A stretch of DNA of 40,739 bases from Proteobacteria bacterium ST_bin16 (GTDB lineage: Bacteria; Pseudomonadota; Gammaproteobacteria; Burkholderiales; Nitrosomonadaceae): the NCBI GenBank assembly GCA_002083595.1, contig MSXT01000065.1, forward strand, positions 1 to 40,739, in the 5' to 3' direction. Shown here one piece after another: positions 15,646 through 25,498 of the stretch. Under the pieces are notes generated by a model. It did no database searches. It had not been told where the DNA came from and saw only the letters and a list, made by a program, of their open reading frames with translations. A program made the position numbers and the translations under genes. Each line of letters begins with the position of its first letter. The stretch's first letter is position 1.

Positions 15646-17058
15646 ATGCAAACGCTATACGACAAACTTTGGAATCAACATGTGGTGCATACTGAATCGG
15701 ACGATCCGAACAGTATGGCATTGATCTATATTGACCGTCACCTGGTGCATGAAGTAACCAGTCCGCAAGCATTTGAAAGCTTGAAACTGGCGGGAAGAAA
15801 ACCCTGGCGTCTTAATTCCATTCTTGCTGTCGCGGATCATAATGTGCCGACCACGGATCGCAGCCACGGCATTCATGACCCCATCTCGCGCTTGCAAGTC
15901 GATACGCTGGATCAAAATTGCGATGAACTGGGCATTACCGAATTCAAGATGAATGACTTGCGTCAAGGCATCGTCCATGTCATCGGTCCGGAACAGGGCG
16001 CGACATTACCCGGGATGACGGTGGTTTGCGGTGACTCGCATACCAGCACGCATGGTGCATTCGGTTGCTTGGCGTTCGGTATCGGTACATCGGAAGTTGA
16101 ACATGTGCTGGCGACACAGTGTTTGCTGATGAAAAAGTCAAAAGCCATGCGTATCGCCGTGGAAGGTCAATTGGGATTTGGCGTTACTGCCAAAGATATC
16201 GCTTTGGCCATTATCGGTGAAATCGGCACCGCAGGTGGTACCGGCTACGCGATTGAATTCATGGGCAGTGCTATTCATACGTTATCGATGGAAGGGCGCA
16301 TGACGCTGTGTAATATGGCCATTGAAGCCGGTGCACGCGCCGGGATGGTCGCGGTTGACGATACCACGATTAATTACATTAAAGGACGGCCTTTTGCGCC
16401 GCAGGGCGAGATGTGGGATAGCGCGGCTGCTTATTGGCGCACACTCTTCAGCGACGAGGGCGCGGTTTTTGACCGTACCGTGACTTTGGATGCCGCGCGG
16501 ATTAAACCGCAAGTAACGTGGGGGACTTCGCCTGAAATGGTGACAACGATTGACGGTGCTGTGCCTGATCCTGCGTTGATTAGTGATGAAGTCAAACGCC
16601 ACGATATGCAGCAAGCGCTGAACTACATGGGATTGCCAGCCAATTTGCCCATTACGCAGATTACACTCGATAAAATTTTCATCGGCTCGTGCACGAATTC
16701 GCGCATTGAAGATTTGCGTGCGGCGGCGCATATCGTCAAAGGAAAACACATTGCCGCCAATATTAAACAGGCGCTGGTCGTTCCAGGCTCCGGCTTGGTC
16801 AAGAAACAAGCCGAACAAGAAGGATTGGATAAAGTTTTTGTCGCGGCTGGATTTGAATGGCGTGAACCCGGCTGTTCCATGTGTTTGGCGATGAACGATG
16901 ACCGGCTGACCGCAGGTGAACGGTGCGCCTCCACTTCCAACCGGAATTTTGAAGGCCGGCAAGGCTCTGGCGGCAGAACGCACTTGGTCAGCCCTATGAT
17001 GGCTGCGGCCGCCGCAATTGCCGGGCATTTTGTCGACGTGCGCGAATTCAATCAATAG
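15646..17058 (+). CDS. leuC: 3-isopropylmalate dehydratase large subunit
   Basis: Catalytic large subunit of isopropylmalate isomerase, converting 2- to 3-isopropylmalate in leucine synthesis; aconitase superfamily with a [4Fe-4S] cluster. The ligands are Cys349 in IGSCTNSRIEDL and Cys410/Cys413 in EPGCSMCLAMN. Conserved VCGDSHTSTHGAFG and AFGIGTSEVEHVLATQ are present. Length 470 is typical (E. coli 466). Starts ATG 15646 with MQTLYDKLW, the usual N-terminus. leuD follows after 33 bases and leuB after that, forming a leuCDB operon. Confidence 0.97.
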   Translation: MQTLYDKLWNQHVVHTESDDPNSMALIYIDRHLVHEVTSPQAFESLKLAGRKPWRLNSILAVADHNVPTTDRSHGIHDPISRLQVDTLDQNCDELGITEFKMNDLRQGIVHVIGPEQGATLPGMTVVCGDSHTSTHGAFGCLAFGIGTSEVEHVLATQCLLMKKSKAMRIAVEGQLGFGVTAKDIALAIIGEIGTAGGTGYAIEFMGSAIHTLSMEGRMTLCNMAIEAGARAGMVAVDDTTINYIKGRPFAPQGEMWDSAAAYWRTLFSDEGAVFDRTVTLDAARIKPQVTWGTSPEMVTTIDGAVPDPALISDEVKRHDMQQALNYMGLPANLPITQITLDKIFIGSCTNSRIEDLRAAAHIVKGKHIAANIKQALVVPGSGLVKKQAEQEGLDKVFVAAGFEWREPGCSMCLAMNDDRLTAGERCASTSNRNFEGRQGSGGRTHLVSPMMAAAAAIAGHFVDVREFNQ

Positions 17059-17091
17059 ATTACGGGTTGCAGTAACTACTCATACATATCA

Positions 17092-17730
17092 ATGGAAAAA
17101 TTTCATACTTTTACCGGCTTGGTGGCACCATTGGATCGTGCCAATGTCGATACCGATGCCATCATACCGAAGCAATTTCTTAAATCGATCAAACGCTCCG
17201 GTTTTGGTCAAAACTTGTTTGATGAATGGCGTTATCTCGATCACGGAGAACCAGGAATGGACGCGGCGCAGCGCCAGCCGAATCCCGAGTTTGTGCTGAA
17301 TCAAGCACGCTATCAAGGGGCTCAGATACTGCTGGCGCGTGCGAATTTTGGTTGCGGATCGAGCCGCGAACACGCGCCTTGGTCGCTTCAGGATTATGGT
17401 TTTCGCGTCATCATCGCACCCAGTTTTGCCGATATCTTTTTTAACAACTGTTTTAAGATTGGCTTGCTGCCGGTTGTGCTTGATGCAGTGCAAATGGATC
17501 GTTTGTTTGAAGAAGTCAAAGCAACAGATGGGTATCGCTTAACGGTAGATCTTCAGAAACAAACGGTGATCACATCGCAGAACACAGAATTTAAATTTGA
17601 AGTTGATGCTTTTCGTAAACACTGCTTGCTCAATGGGTTGGATGAAATTGGCCTCACCTTGCAGCAGGCTGAGAAAATTAAACAATTTGAACAAAAACGG
17701 CGTAATGAACAGCCTTGGTTGTTTGTATAA
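17092..17730 (+). CDS. leuD: 3-isopropylmalate dehydratase small subunit
   Basis: Small swivelling subunit that completes the isopropylmalate isomerase active site with LeuC. Family signatures are at the N-terminus (FTGLVAPLDRANVDTDAIIP KQFL region) and in NFGCGSSREHAPW, followed by IIAPSFADIFFNNCFKIGLL. At 212 residues it matches the bacterial heteromeric type (E. coli 201). It sits between leuC and leuB with spacers of 33 and 22 bases. Confidence 0.97.
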   Translation: MEKFHTFTGLVAPLDRANVDTDAIIPKQFLKSIKRSGFGQNLFDEWRYLDHGEPGMDAAQRQPNPEFVLNQARYQGAQILLARANFGCGSSREHAPWSLQDYGFRVIIAPSFADIFFNNCFKIGLLPVVLDAVQMDRLFEEVKATDGYRLTVDLQKQTVITSQNTEFKFEVDAFRKHCLLNGLDEIGLTLQQAEKIKQFEQKRRNEQPWLFV

Positions 17731-17752
17731 AGATCACCACTAAAAATAAAAT

Positions 17753-18817
17753 ATGATGAAAATTGCTGTTTTAGCAGGCGATGGAATTGGACCTGAAATC
17801 ATCGCACAAGCCGTACGTGTACTGGATGCTTTAAAAACGGATGGCTTGGCTATCGAGTTGGAATATGGCTTGATCGGCGGCTGCGCGGTTGATACGACGG
17901 GAGAACCTTATCCGGCCGCGACGCATCGATTGGCCAGTCAAGCGGATGCTGTGTTACTCGGTGCAGTCGGCGGGCCGAAATACGATGCGCTACCGCGGCA
18001 TCAACGCCCGGAAAGAGGGTTGCTCGCCATTCGGAAAGAATTGAATTTATTTGCTAATCTGCGCCCGGCGATACTCTATCCCGAATTGGCCAATGCTTCC
18101 AGTTTGAAGTATGACGTGGTTGCGGGTCTCGATATCATGATCGTGCGCGAATTGACGGGAGATATTTATTTCGGCGAACCGCGCGGAATTGAGACGCGAG
18201 ACGGACAACGTGTCGGATTTAACACAATGATTTACAGTGAATCCGAAATACGGCGCATTGCGCACGTTGCTTTTCAAGCGGCGGCTAAACGGCAGGGAAA
18301 ATTGTGCTCCGTGGATAAAATGAACGTGCTGGAATGCACGCAATTATGGCGCGACGTGGTTATCGAAGTAGCAAAAGAATATCCGCAAGTCACGCTGTCA
18401 CATATGCTGGTCGATAATGCCGCGATGCAGCTGGTGCGCAATCCAAAACAATTCGATGTCATCGTTACCGGAAACATGTTCGGCGATATATTGTCCGATG
18501 AAGCTTCGATGCTAACGGGATCGATCGGGATGTTGCCTTCCGCTTCGCTGGATGAAAATAACAAAGGCTTGTACGAACCGATTCATGGTTCGGCACCGGA
18601 TATTGCCGGAAAGGATCTGGCGAATCCGTTGGCGACGATACTGTCGGCGGCCATGATGTTGCGCTACACATTTAACCGGGAGGAAGCCGCGCAGCGCATC
18701 GAGAATGCCGTCAAAAAAGTTTTGGCTGCGGGCTATCGTACAAGAGATATCGATGAGTCTGGAATGAAAACGGTTGGCACTAAGGCGATGGGTGACGCGG
18801 TGCTGTCGGCGATGTAA
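17753..18817 (+). CDS. leuB: 3-isopropylmalate dehydrogenase
   Basis: NAD-dependent oxidative decarboxylation of 3-isopropylmalate to 2-ketoisocaproate, the third step of leucine synthesis. Isocitrate/isopropylmalate dehydrogenase fold with IAVLAGDGIGPEI at the N-terminus, the substrate-binding arginines in LNLFANLRPA and VRELTGDIYFGEPRG, the catalytic Lys in CSVDKMNVLE, metal-binding Asp in NMFGDILSDEASML, and the NAD motif EPIHGSAPDIAGK. Length 354 is typical. Two adjacent ATG codons (17753, 17756) are possible starts. Confidence 0.97.
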   Translation: MMKIAVLAGDGIGPEIIAQAVRVLDALKTDGLAIELEYGLIGGCAVDTTGEPYPAATHRLASQADAVLLGAVGGPKYDALPRHQRPERGLLAIRKELNLFANLRPAILYPELANASSLKYDVVAGLDIMIVRELTGDIYFGEPRGIETRDGQRVGFNTMIYSESEIRRIAHVAFQAAAKRQGKLCSVDKMNVLECTQLWRDVVIEVAKEYPQVTLSHMLVDNAAMQLVRNPKQFDVIVTGNMFGDILSDEASMLTGSIGMLPSASLDENNKGLYEPIHGSAPDIAGKDLANPLATILSAAMMLRYTFNREEAAQRIENAVKKVLAAGYRTRDIDESGMKTVGTKAMGDAVLSAM

Positions 18818-18969
18818 AAGCGCCTTGGTAGCAGATTAATGTACGAATGATTGAATTGGCGGTGTATTGGCGCATTACTCATTGGTTATTAATTTGTAAT
18901 GTAAGCTAATATTTATGAAGTGTTTTTATTTGATTAACCGGTTGTCAATTTTAAGGTAAGAGAAAAGCA

Positions 18970-20082
18970 ATGAAACAAGTGGGTTTTGTTGGTTGGCGTG
19001 GCATGGTGGGTTCCGTCTTGATGCAAAGAATGCGGGAAGAAGAAGATTTTTCTCTGATTGATCCTGTTTTTTTCACGACCTCGCAAAGAGGTGGCACAGG
19101 TCCTGAAATTGGCAAGGAAACATCGCTATTAAAAGATGCTTTTGATCTTGATCAACTGAGCGCAATGGATATCATCATTTCCTGCCAGGGTGGAGATTAC
19201 ACCAACCAGGTTTTCAAACAATTACGCCAATCCGGCTGGCAAGGTTATTGGATCGATGCAGCATCCGCATTGCGCATGGAAAAAGATGCCGTGATCATAC
19301 TGGATCCGGTCAATAAACCGGTCATTGAACAAGCACTGCATGACGGTGTGAAAAACTATATCGGCGGTAATTGCACGGTCAGTTTGATGCTTATGGCGGT
19401 TGGCGGTCTGTTTGAAAAAGGCATGGTGGAATGGATGAGCGCCATGACGTATCAGGCGGCATCGGGCGCCGGCGCTAAAAATATGCGCGAATTGCTGCAA
19501 CAAATGGGTGAAGCACATCGCGTAGCCAAGGATTTATTGAACGATCCCGCTTCCAGCATTCTGGAAATTGATCGCGAAGTCGCTGGCACATTACGCGATA
19601 AAAAATTCCCCACGGAAAATTTCGGCGTGCCGCTGGCGGGTAGTCTGATTCCTTGGATCGATAAAGAAGTTGCGAACGGGCAAAGCCGGGAAGAATGGAA
19701 AGGACAAGCTGAAACCAACAAGATTCTCGGAAGCAGCGACCAGCAAATACCTGTCGATGGCATCTGCGTGCGCGTCGGTGCAATGCGCTGCCATAGTCAG
19801 GCGCTCACCATCAAACTAAAACAAGATGTGCCCTTGGATGAAATCGAGGAAATTATCGCTCAATCCAATGATTGGGTGCAGGTTGTTCCTAACGAAAGAG
19901 AAGCAACCACGTCCAGATTAACACCGACTGCCGTAACTGGCTCTTTATCAATACCGGTGGGGCGGTTACGTAAGTTAGCGATGGGTAAAGAATATTTATC
20001 CGTTTTCACCGTCGGCGATCAATTATTATGGGGCGCGGCGGAACCGCTGCGAAGAATGCTGCGTATACTGATTCAGCATTGA
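18970..20082 (+). CDS. asd: Aspartate-semialdehyde dehydrogenase
   Basis: Reduces aspartyl phosphate to aspartate semialdehyde, the branch point to lysine/diaminopimelate, threonine and methionine. The NADP-binding start GFVGWRGMVGSVLMQRM and the catalytic Cys135 in YIGGNCTVSLML align with E. coli Asd (Cys135), and the length (370 against 367) fits. The late segment RVGAMRCHSQALTIKL carries the conserved His of the active site. AAGGTAAGAG precedes the ATG. The 152-base gap after leuB could hold a separate promoter; I see only a weak TTGGTT/TAATAT pair at 18882-18912. Confidence 0.97.
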   Translation: MKQVGFVGWRGMVGSVLMQRMREEEDFSLIDPVFFTTSQRGGTGPEIGKETSLLKDAFDLDQLSAMDIIISCQGGDYTNQVFKQLRQSGWQGYWIDAASALRMEKDAVIILDPVNKPVIEQALHDGVKNYIGGNCTVSLMLMAVGGLFEKGMVEWMSAMTYQAASGAGAKNMRELLQQMGEAHRVAKDLLNDPASSILEIDREVAGTLRDKKFPTENFGVPLAGSLIPWIDKEVANGQSREEWKGQAETNKILGSSDQQIPVDGICVRVGAMRCHSQALTIKLKQDVPLDEIEEIIAQSNDWVQVVPNEREATTSRLTPTAVTGSLSIPVGRLRKLAMGKEYLSVFTVGDQLLWGAAEPLRRMLRILIQH

Positions 20083-20240
20083 AATCCTCATTTCTTCACA
20101 CTTTAGGTACATTTTAACAATTATAGGTCTGTTTTATATGAATTAGCCTGTAATTTAAGGCATAATCTTAGCTTACATGATTGCGTCACAATGTTAGCCT
20201 TTCGATATCTTTTTTCAAAAAAACTAGAGAGGGTACTTCG

Positions 20241-22748
20241 GTGTATAAAACATCTTTCAGAGTAAGCTTGCTTGTAATCGTTCTGATGTTGCCATGGGCT
20301 GTTGTTCAAGCCGCGGGACTTGGTAAGCTGACACTCAATTCCGCTTTGGGACAACCGCTTGCCGCTGAAATTGAGATTGTCACTACCAGCAGCGATGATG
20401 TGGCATCTCTAAAAGCCAGTGTCGCCACTCGGGAGGCGTTTGCACAAGCCGGTATCAACTATGAGTCAGTGCTATCGGCTGTCAAAGCTTCGGTAGAATT
20501 ACGGTCGAACGGCAATCCCTATATCAAGCTGACCTCTCCGCAAGCTGTCAACGATCCCTTTTTGATGATATTGATGGAGTTAAGCTGGTCTTCAGGACGG
20601 ATATTACGTGAGTATACGGTTCTGCTTGATCCGGTTGAGACTAATACGCAGAATCTTGCGGCAGCCAGCACCAGTTCCGCTCCGGCGATAGTGACAACCC
20701 GCCTGGATGAGGAAAGAACATCCAATGCTGAAAAAGATAACCAAGCTGCAAATTCATCACCCAAGCGGAAAAATAATGCTACAGCGCAAACGAAAAAATC
20801 CTACGGACCGGTAAAACGCGGGGATACCTTATCATCCATCGCGCGTCAGGTGTTACCAGCCGGTGTCGATCTGAATCAAATGCTGGTGGCGCTCTATCAT
20901 GCAAACCGGGATGCCTTTATTGCAGACAACATGAATCTGCTCAAGGCCGGCGCAGTGCTGAAAATACCCGAGAAGAATGAAGTCGCATCGATTGATACAA
21001 CAACCGCAAAAGCAGAAATTAAAATGCAAACCGCGGATTGGCGTAGTTATCGAGGAAAATTGGCGGATATCAGCCGAGAATCACCGGCATCCCGCACGAT
21101 CAGCCAATCGGATCAAGGTCAGATTACGACCACTCTGGATAAGAAATCCACCGCAGCGCCGAGTGCATCGAAAGAAGTTCTGAAACTATCCAGCGGCGCT
21201 CAATTGCCGGATAAGGATGGTAAGATTTCTGATCCAAATCTTGTCGATCGTCTGCGCATGATGGAAGAGGACGCCATCGCACGAAATCTCGCCTTGAAGG
21301 AAGCCAATGAGCGTGTGGCGATGCTGGAAAAAAGCATTGATAATCTTAAGCAATTGTTAGAGTTGAAGGATTCCGTTTTGGCTCAGGCCCAACTCAAAGC
21401 GGAACCGGCTCCTAAAACTACTGTTAAACCGGGAATCCAACCCGCGCCTGCAGTAGACACGGCAGCTGAAAAAGGTCCGAAACTGGAATCTGAATCCGCA
21501 GTAGTGCAAGAGATTCCGGTCGCTCAACCGGCACCTGAGGCAATTGCAAATACTGCGCCAGCTACCCCATTACCGCTGCCGCCAGACACTGAGGGTCAGT
21601 CCTGGATCGATCTGTTATTCAATTACATTGAGTATATTGCTGCTGCATCGGTGCTGGGGTTGTCGCTCATTCTGCTCATGATTAAAAGACGCCGCAACCA
21701 ATTGGAAGAAGCCGGTGAGGAAGAGGAAGATAAGAAAGAGAATTTCTCCTCGGCCATGCGATCACGTATGTCGGCAATGGCTGCTAGCCAAGCTGCTACG
21801 GATGCCGTGGCTGATGCACCTGCCGCACAGCATGCAGAAGATGACTTAACGTATCAGAATATTAATGCTGCTTCCGAGGATGAAGAATTTGATAAGGATG
21901 CTCAGTATTACGAAGACAATGTCGCGAAATATGATTCTGTTTCAGAATCACCAATTGATGATGAACAATCGGCAAATGAATTGCAGCAGGATGAGCAACC
22001 ACTAGATGAAAGTGTGCAGGATAATTTTGCAGAAGAATATGGCCAATCGGCTGATTCCGATCAGGATTTGACTACTCCAGTCAATCAAATTGATTTTGAT
22101 TTAAGTGATGAGGCTGTTGATGCCCAGCACCAAGTGGCGATGAATCAGTCACTCGCTGGTGAAGTGGCTGGATTATCTAGCGTTGATGAAGATTTGAAAG
22201 CACCTGAGAGCGCTTCAGATTATGGGCTGGAAATTAATTTTGACGATTCGGAAAAATCTCTCGATTCTGTCAATCTAAATGACAATGCTTCAGACGATGA
22301 GAAATTGGATTTTGATTTAGGCGATTCGGATATTGATTTTACTGAGGATAAAACAGTGAATGAAATCGAAGTGCCTGTACTCGATGACGAATCAATAGCG
22401 GCTGACAGCAGTGAAAAATTCTCTGGATTAGATGAACCCTTGGAATTTGATTCATCGCTGGATGTTACGCATGAAGCCATTGAGCCGGAATTTGAATCTA
22501 ACATACCCGACTTAGCCAGTATTGATTTGAATCTTGAAGATTCCGCCCAAGAAATTGAAAAGGATGAGAATCCTGACTCGGGTGAAAAGAGCGAGAAATG
22601 GCAGGAAGTGGAAACCAAGCTTGATTTGGCAAAAGCTTATCAAGAAATGGACGATAAGGAAGGCGCCAAAGAAATGCTGGAGGAAGTCATCCGTGATGGC
22701 GACGAGAAGCAAAAGAAAGCCGCAAAGAAAATGCTGAAAAGCTTGTAA
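20241..22748 (+). CDS. fimV: FimV-like polar/peptidoglycan-binding protein
   Basis: An 835-residue inner-membrane protein with a large periplasmic part. Order: signal peptide (MYKTSFRVSLLVIVLMLPWA), FimV N-terminal domain (GLGKLTLNSALGQPLAAEIE), a LysM peptidoglycan-binding domain at about 187-240 (VKRGDTLSSIARQV), a coiled coil near 333-385, a transmembrane helix near 460-485, a long very acidic cytoplasmic region with repeated short DFDL/INFDDSE/LDFDLGDS motifs, and a C-terminal TPR-like FimV helix pair (DLAKAYQEMDDKEGAKEMLE). In Pseudomonas FimV supports type IV pilus assembly and pole organisation. GTG 20241 is chosen: GAGAGGG sits 7 bases upstream and the signal peptide begins there. The asd-fimV-truA order is typical of betaproteobacteria. 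Confidence 0.93.
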   Translation: MYKTSFRVSLLVIVLMLPWAVVQAAGLGKLTLNSALGQPLAAEIEIVTTSSDDVASLKASVATREAFAQAGINYESVLSAVKASVELRSNGNPYIKLTSPQAVNDPFLMILMELSWSSGRILREYTVLLDPVETNTQNLAAASTSSAPAIVTTRLDEERTSNAEKDNQAANSSPKRKNNATAQTKKSYGPVKRGDTLSSIARQVLPAGVDLNQMLVALYHANRDAFIADNMNLLKAGAVLKIPEKNEVASIDTTTAKAEIKMQTADWRSYRGKLADISRESPASRTISQSDQGQITTTLDKKSTAAPSASKEVLKLSSGAQLPDKDGKISDPNLVDRLRMMEEDAIARNLALKEANERVAMLEKSIDNLKQLLELKDSVLAQAQLKAEPAPKTTVKPGIQPAPAVDTAAEKGPKLESESAVVQEIPVAQPAPEAIANTAPATPLPLPPDTEGQSWIDLLFNYIEYIAAASVLGLSLILLMIKRRRNQLEEAGEEEEDKKENFSSAMRSRMSAMAASQAATDAVADAPAAQHAEDDLTYQNINAASEDEEFDKDAQYYEDNVAKYDSVSESPIDDEQSANELQQDEQPLDESVQDNFAEEYGQSADSDQDLTTPVNQIDFDLSDEAVDAQHQVAMNQSLAGEVAGLSSVDEDLKAPESASDYGLEINFDDSEKSLDSVNLNDNASDDEKLDFDLGDSDIDFTEDKTVNEIEVPVLDDESIAADSSEKFSGLDEPLEFDSSLDVTHEAIEPEFESNIPDLASIDLNLEDSAQEIEKDENPDSGEKSEKWQEVETKLDLAKAYQEMDDKEGAKEMLEEVIRDGDEKQKKAAKKMLKSL

Positions 22749-22803
22749 AAATTGCTTCTTAACGTACCTTGCACTCAATCAATCAGTATGGCAATTCTAG
22801 TTT

Positions 22804-23601
22804 GTGCGGATAGCGCTGGTTTTAGAGTATGACGGCAGCCGTTATTGCGGATGGCAAAGCCAACCGCAAGGCTGCTCCATTCAGGATACGCTTGAGACAA
22901 CACTATCCAAGATCGCACAGGAAAAAATTCGCATCATCACTGCGGGCCGGACCGATACCGGCGTGCATGCGCTTTATCAAGTGGTGCACTTTGATACATC
23001 AGCGCAGCGCCCGGTCAGTGCATGGGTACGCGGTGTCAATGCGTTCTTACCCAACGATATTGCCATTCTATGGGCAGCTGAGGTATCCGGCGAGTTCCAC
23101 GCAAGATATAGCGCTGTAGAGCGGCGCTATATCTATTTGTTATTAAATCAACCAGTTCGTCCTGGTCTCAATAACAATAAGGTGGGATGGTACCATCATC
23201 CGCTGCAATTGGAGCAAATGCAAAGCGCGGGCGCTATCCTGGTGGGTGAGCATGATTTCTCCGCATTCCGGGCGGCGGAGTGCCAAGCGAAATCCCCGGT
23301 ACGGACAATCACTAGGCTGACTGTTTCCCGTCAAGGGAATTTATTTGTTTTTGAACTATGTGCGAATGCATTTTTGCATCATATGGTGAGAAATATTATC
23401 GGTTGCCTTGTTTATATCGGGAAAGGCAAGTATTCTGTCGATTGGATGCATACGTTGCTGGACAGCCGTAACCGGACATATGCGGCGCCGACATTTTCTC
23501 CTGCAGGATTGTATCTGGCCGGTGTGAAATACGGTACTGACTGGGGTATGCCGGAATTTTCCCAGCTCCCGGTCATTCCGGGGTTATCGATACATAATTA
23601 A
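22804..23601 (+). CDS. truA: tRNA pseudouridine(38-40) synthase TruA
   Basis: Isomerises uridines 38-40 in the tRNA anticodon stem-loop. The motif ITAGRTDTGVHALYQ contains the nucleophile Asp51, and the start MRIALVLEYDGSRYCGWQSQ plus FLHHMVRNIIGCLVYIGKGK are TruA signatures. Length 265 (E. coli 270). The start is GTG 22804 with no clear Shine-Dalgarno, 55 bases after fimV. It leads into trpF after 27 bases. Confidence 0.96.
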   Translation: MRIALVLEYDGSRYCGWQSQPQGCSIQDTLETTLSKIAQEKIRIITAGRTDTGVHALYQVVHFDTSAQRPVSAWVRGVNAFLPNDIAILWAAEVSGEFHARYSAVERRYIYLLLNQPVRPGLNNNKVGWYHHPLQLEQMQSAGAILVGEHDFSAFRAAECQAKSPVRTITRLTVSRQGNLFVFELCANAFLHHMVRNIIGCLVYIGKGKYSVDWMHTLLDSRNRTYAAPTFSPAGLYLAGVKYGTDWGMPEFSQLPVIPGLSIHN

Positions 23602-23628
23602 GTGACACACAAGACAATATAGATTTCC

Positions 23629-24246
23629 ATGCCAGTGCGCGTAAAAGTATGCGGAATCACCCGCAGTGAAGACGCAATTGCAGCGGTTCAGAGTGGTGTT
23701 GATGCCATCGGTTTTGTTTTCTGGCCACACAGCGCGCGTTATATTGATCCCGAATCCGCGCGGCGGATTGCCGAAGTGATTCCTCCTTTCATCTGCACGG
23801 TCGGTGTCTATGTCGATCCGGATGCCGCGTGGGTCGAAGAAACCGCTCGAGCTGCCAAACTCAATCTACTGCAATTTCATGGTGATGAATCGCCGGAATT
23901 CTGCAATCAGTTTCCTCAGCCTTATATTAAAGCGATTCGAGTCAAACCGGACACAGATTTGCTACAATATGCCCATCGTTACGGGGCAGCAAAAGGATTA
24001 TTACTCGATACTTATGCTGCGGATATGCCCGGAGGTACTGGACACGCTTTTGATTGGCAGCTCATTCCACAGCAATTGTCTCTACCGCTCATTCTTTCTG
24101 GTGGTTTAAATCCCGATAATGTGGCAAGAGCGATTAAACAAACCCAACCCTGGGCGGTTGATGTCTCAAGTGGTGTGGAAGCTTCAAAGGGTATCAAGGA
24201 CGAGAAAAAAATTATTGCTTTCATGCAAGGAGTTAAACAATTGTGA
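23629..24246 (+). CDS. trpF: Phosphoribosylanthranilate isomerase
   Basis: Third step of tryptophan synthesis from anthranilate, an Amadori rearrangement in a (beta/alpha)8 barrel. Catalytic Cys8 lies in VKVCGITRSEDA, and the general-acid Asp in LLLDTYAADMPGGTG. The phosphate-binding end LSGGLNPDNVARAI and VDVSSGVEASKGIKD are present. Length 205 is typical for the monofunctional enzyme. Its TGA overlaps the GTG of trpB (GTGA), so the two are translationally coupled. Confidence 0.97.
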   Translation: MPVRVKVCGITRSEDAIAAVQSGVDAIGFVFWPHSARYIDPESARRIAEVIPPFICTVGVYVDPDAAWVEETARAAKLNLLQFHGDESPEFCNQFPQPYIKAIRVKPDTDLLQYAHRYGAAKGLLLDTYAADMPGGTGHAFDWQLIPQQLSLPLILSGGLNPDNVARAIKQTQPWAVDVSSGVEASKGIKDEKKIIAFMQGVKQL

Positions 24247-25442
24247 GTGCTTATGACCTGCCGAATAAAGAAGGCCATTTTGGTCCCTATGGCGGCATAT
24301 TTGTCGCTGAAACGTTAATTTCAGCTTTGGAAGATTTGCGCAAGCAATATGAATTTTATCGCGATGATCCTGAATTTAAAGCAGAATTTGCTTATGAATT
24401 AAAACATTATGTCGGGCGTCCCAGTCCTATTTATCACGCCAAAAGATGGTCGGAGCATTTAGGGGGCGCGCAGATTCTATTAAAACGGGAAGATTTAAAC
24501 CATACCGGCGCGCACAAAATCAACAATACCATAGGACAAGCCTTACTGGCTAAACGCATGGGGAAAAAGCGCATCATCGCGGAAACCGGCGCGGGCCAGC
24601 ATGGCGTGGCGAGCGCCACGGTTGCCGCGCGCTACGGCATGGAATGCGTGGTCTACATGGGATCGGAGGATGTGAAACGCCAAGCCACCAATGTTTATCG
24701 CATGAAACTGCTGGGCGCAACCGTAGTGCCGGTCGAATCTGGATCACGAACCTTAAAAGATGCGCTGAATGAAGCGATGCGCGATTGGGTCACCAATGTT
24801 GAAAATACTTTTTATATCATCGGCACTGTGGCGGGACCGCACCCGTATCCGATGATGGTCAGGGATTTTCAAGCGGTGATTGGAGATGAAGCCAAAGTGC
24901 AGATGCTGGAAGATTATAACCGGCAGCCGGATGCGTTGATTGCATGCGTCGGTGGCGGATCGAATGCAATCGGCTTATTCTACCCCTATATCGATGATGC
25001 CAATGTCCGTTTGATCGGTGTGGAAGCAGCGGGAAAAGGCATTGATACAAACCAGCACGCGGCGACTTTATCCACGGGTAAACCCGGTGTGTTGCATGGG
25101 AACCGTACTTATCTGATCCAAGACGAAAATGGCCAGATCATTGAGACCCATTCCATTTCTGCCGGTCTTGATTATCCCGGCGTGGGGCCGGAGCATGCCT
25201 GGCTCAAAGATTGCGGCCGTGCTGAATATGTCGCGATCACTGATGATGAGGCGTTGGAAGCATTTCATACACTGTGCCGCTATGAAGGTATTATGCCGGC
25301 ATTGGAGTCAAGCCATGCGCTGGCTTACGCTGCCAAATATGCGCCTACTTTACCCAAAGACAAGCTGCTGCTGGTGAATTTATCCGGACGAGGTGACAAG
25401 GATATGGCAACGGTTGCACAAATGTCCGGTTTAACGCTGTAA
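24243..25442 (+). CDS. trpB: Tryptophan synthase beta chain
   Basis: PLP enzyme joining indole and serine to tryptophan, working in an alpha2-beta2 complex with TrpA. The PLP lysine is Lys92 in HTGAHKINNTIGQALLAKRM, the phosphate loop is CVGGGSNAIGLF, and ETGAGQHGVASATVAA carries the active-site Glu. Length 399 is standard. It begins with GTG at 24243, overlapping trpF by four bases; the start MSAYDLPNKEGHFGPYGG is the normal N-terminus. trpA follows after 56 bases. Confidence 0.97.
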   Translation: MSAYDLPNKEGHFGPYGGIFVAETLISALEDLRKQYEFYRDDPEFKAEFAYELKHYVGRPSPIYHAKRWSEHLGGAQILLKREDLNHTGAHKINNTIGQALLAKRMGKKRIIAETGAGQHGVASATVAARYGMECVVYMGSEDVKRQATNVYRMKLLGATVVPVESGSRTLKDALNEAMRDWVTNVENTFYIIGTVAGPHPYPMMVRDFQAVIGDEAKVQMLEDYNRQPDALIACVGGGSNAIGLFYPYIDDANVRLIGVEAAGKGIDTNQHAATLSTGKPGVLHGNRTYLIQDENGQIIETHSISAGLDYPGVGPEHAWLKDCGRAEYVAITDDEALEAFHTLCRYEGIMPALESSHALAYAAKYAPTLPKDKLLLVNLSGRGDKDMATVAQMSGLTL

Positions 25443-25498
25443 TGAATGAGTAACAGTATTTTGCAGTTTTCTGAGAAGAATTGAGAGCGGATGAACAC

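Noticed and set aside
16282..17055. 257-codon open frame on the minus strand
   Set aside because: It lies wholly inside leuC, has no recognisable domain, is rich in Arg/His as shadow frames are, and has no start signal.
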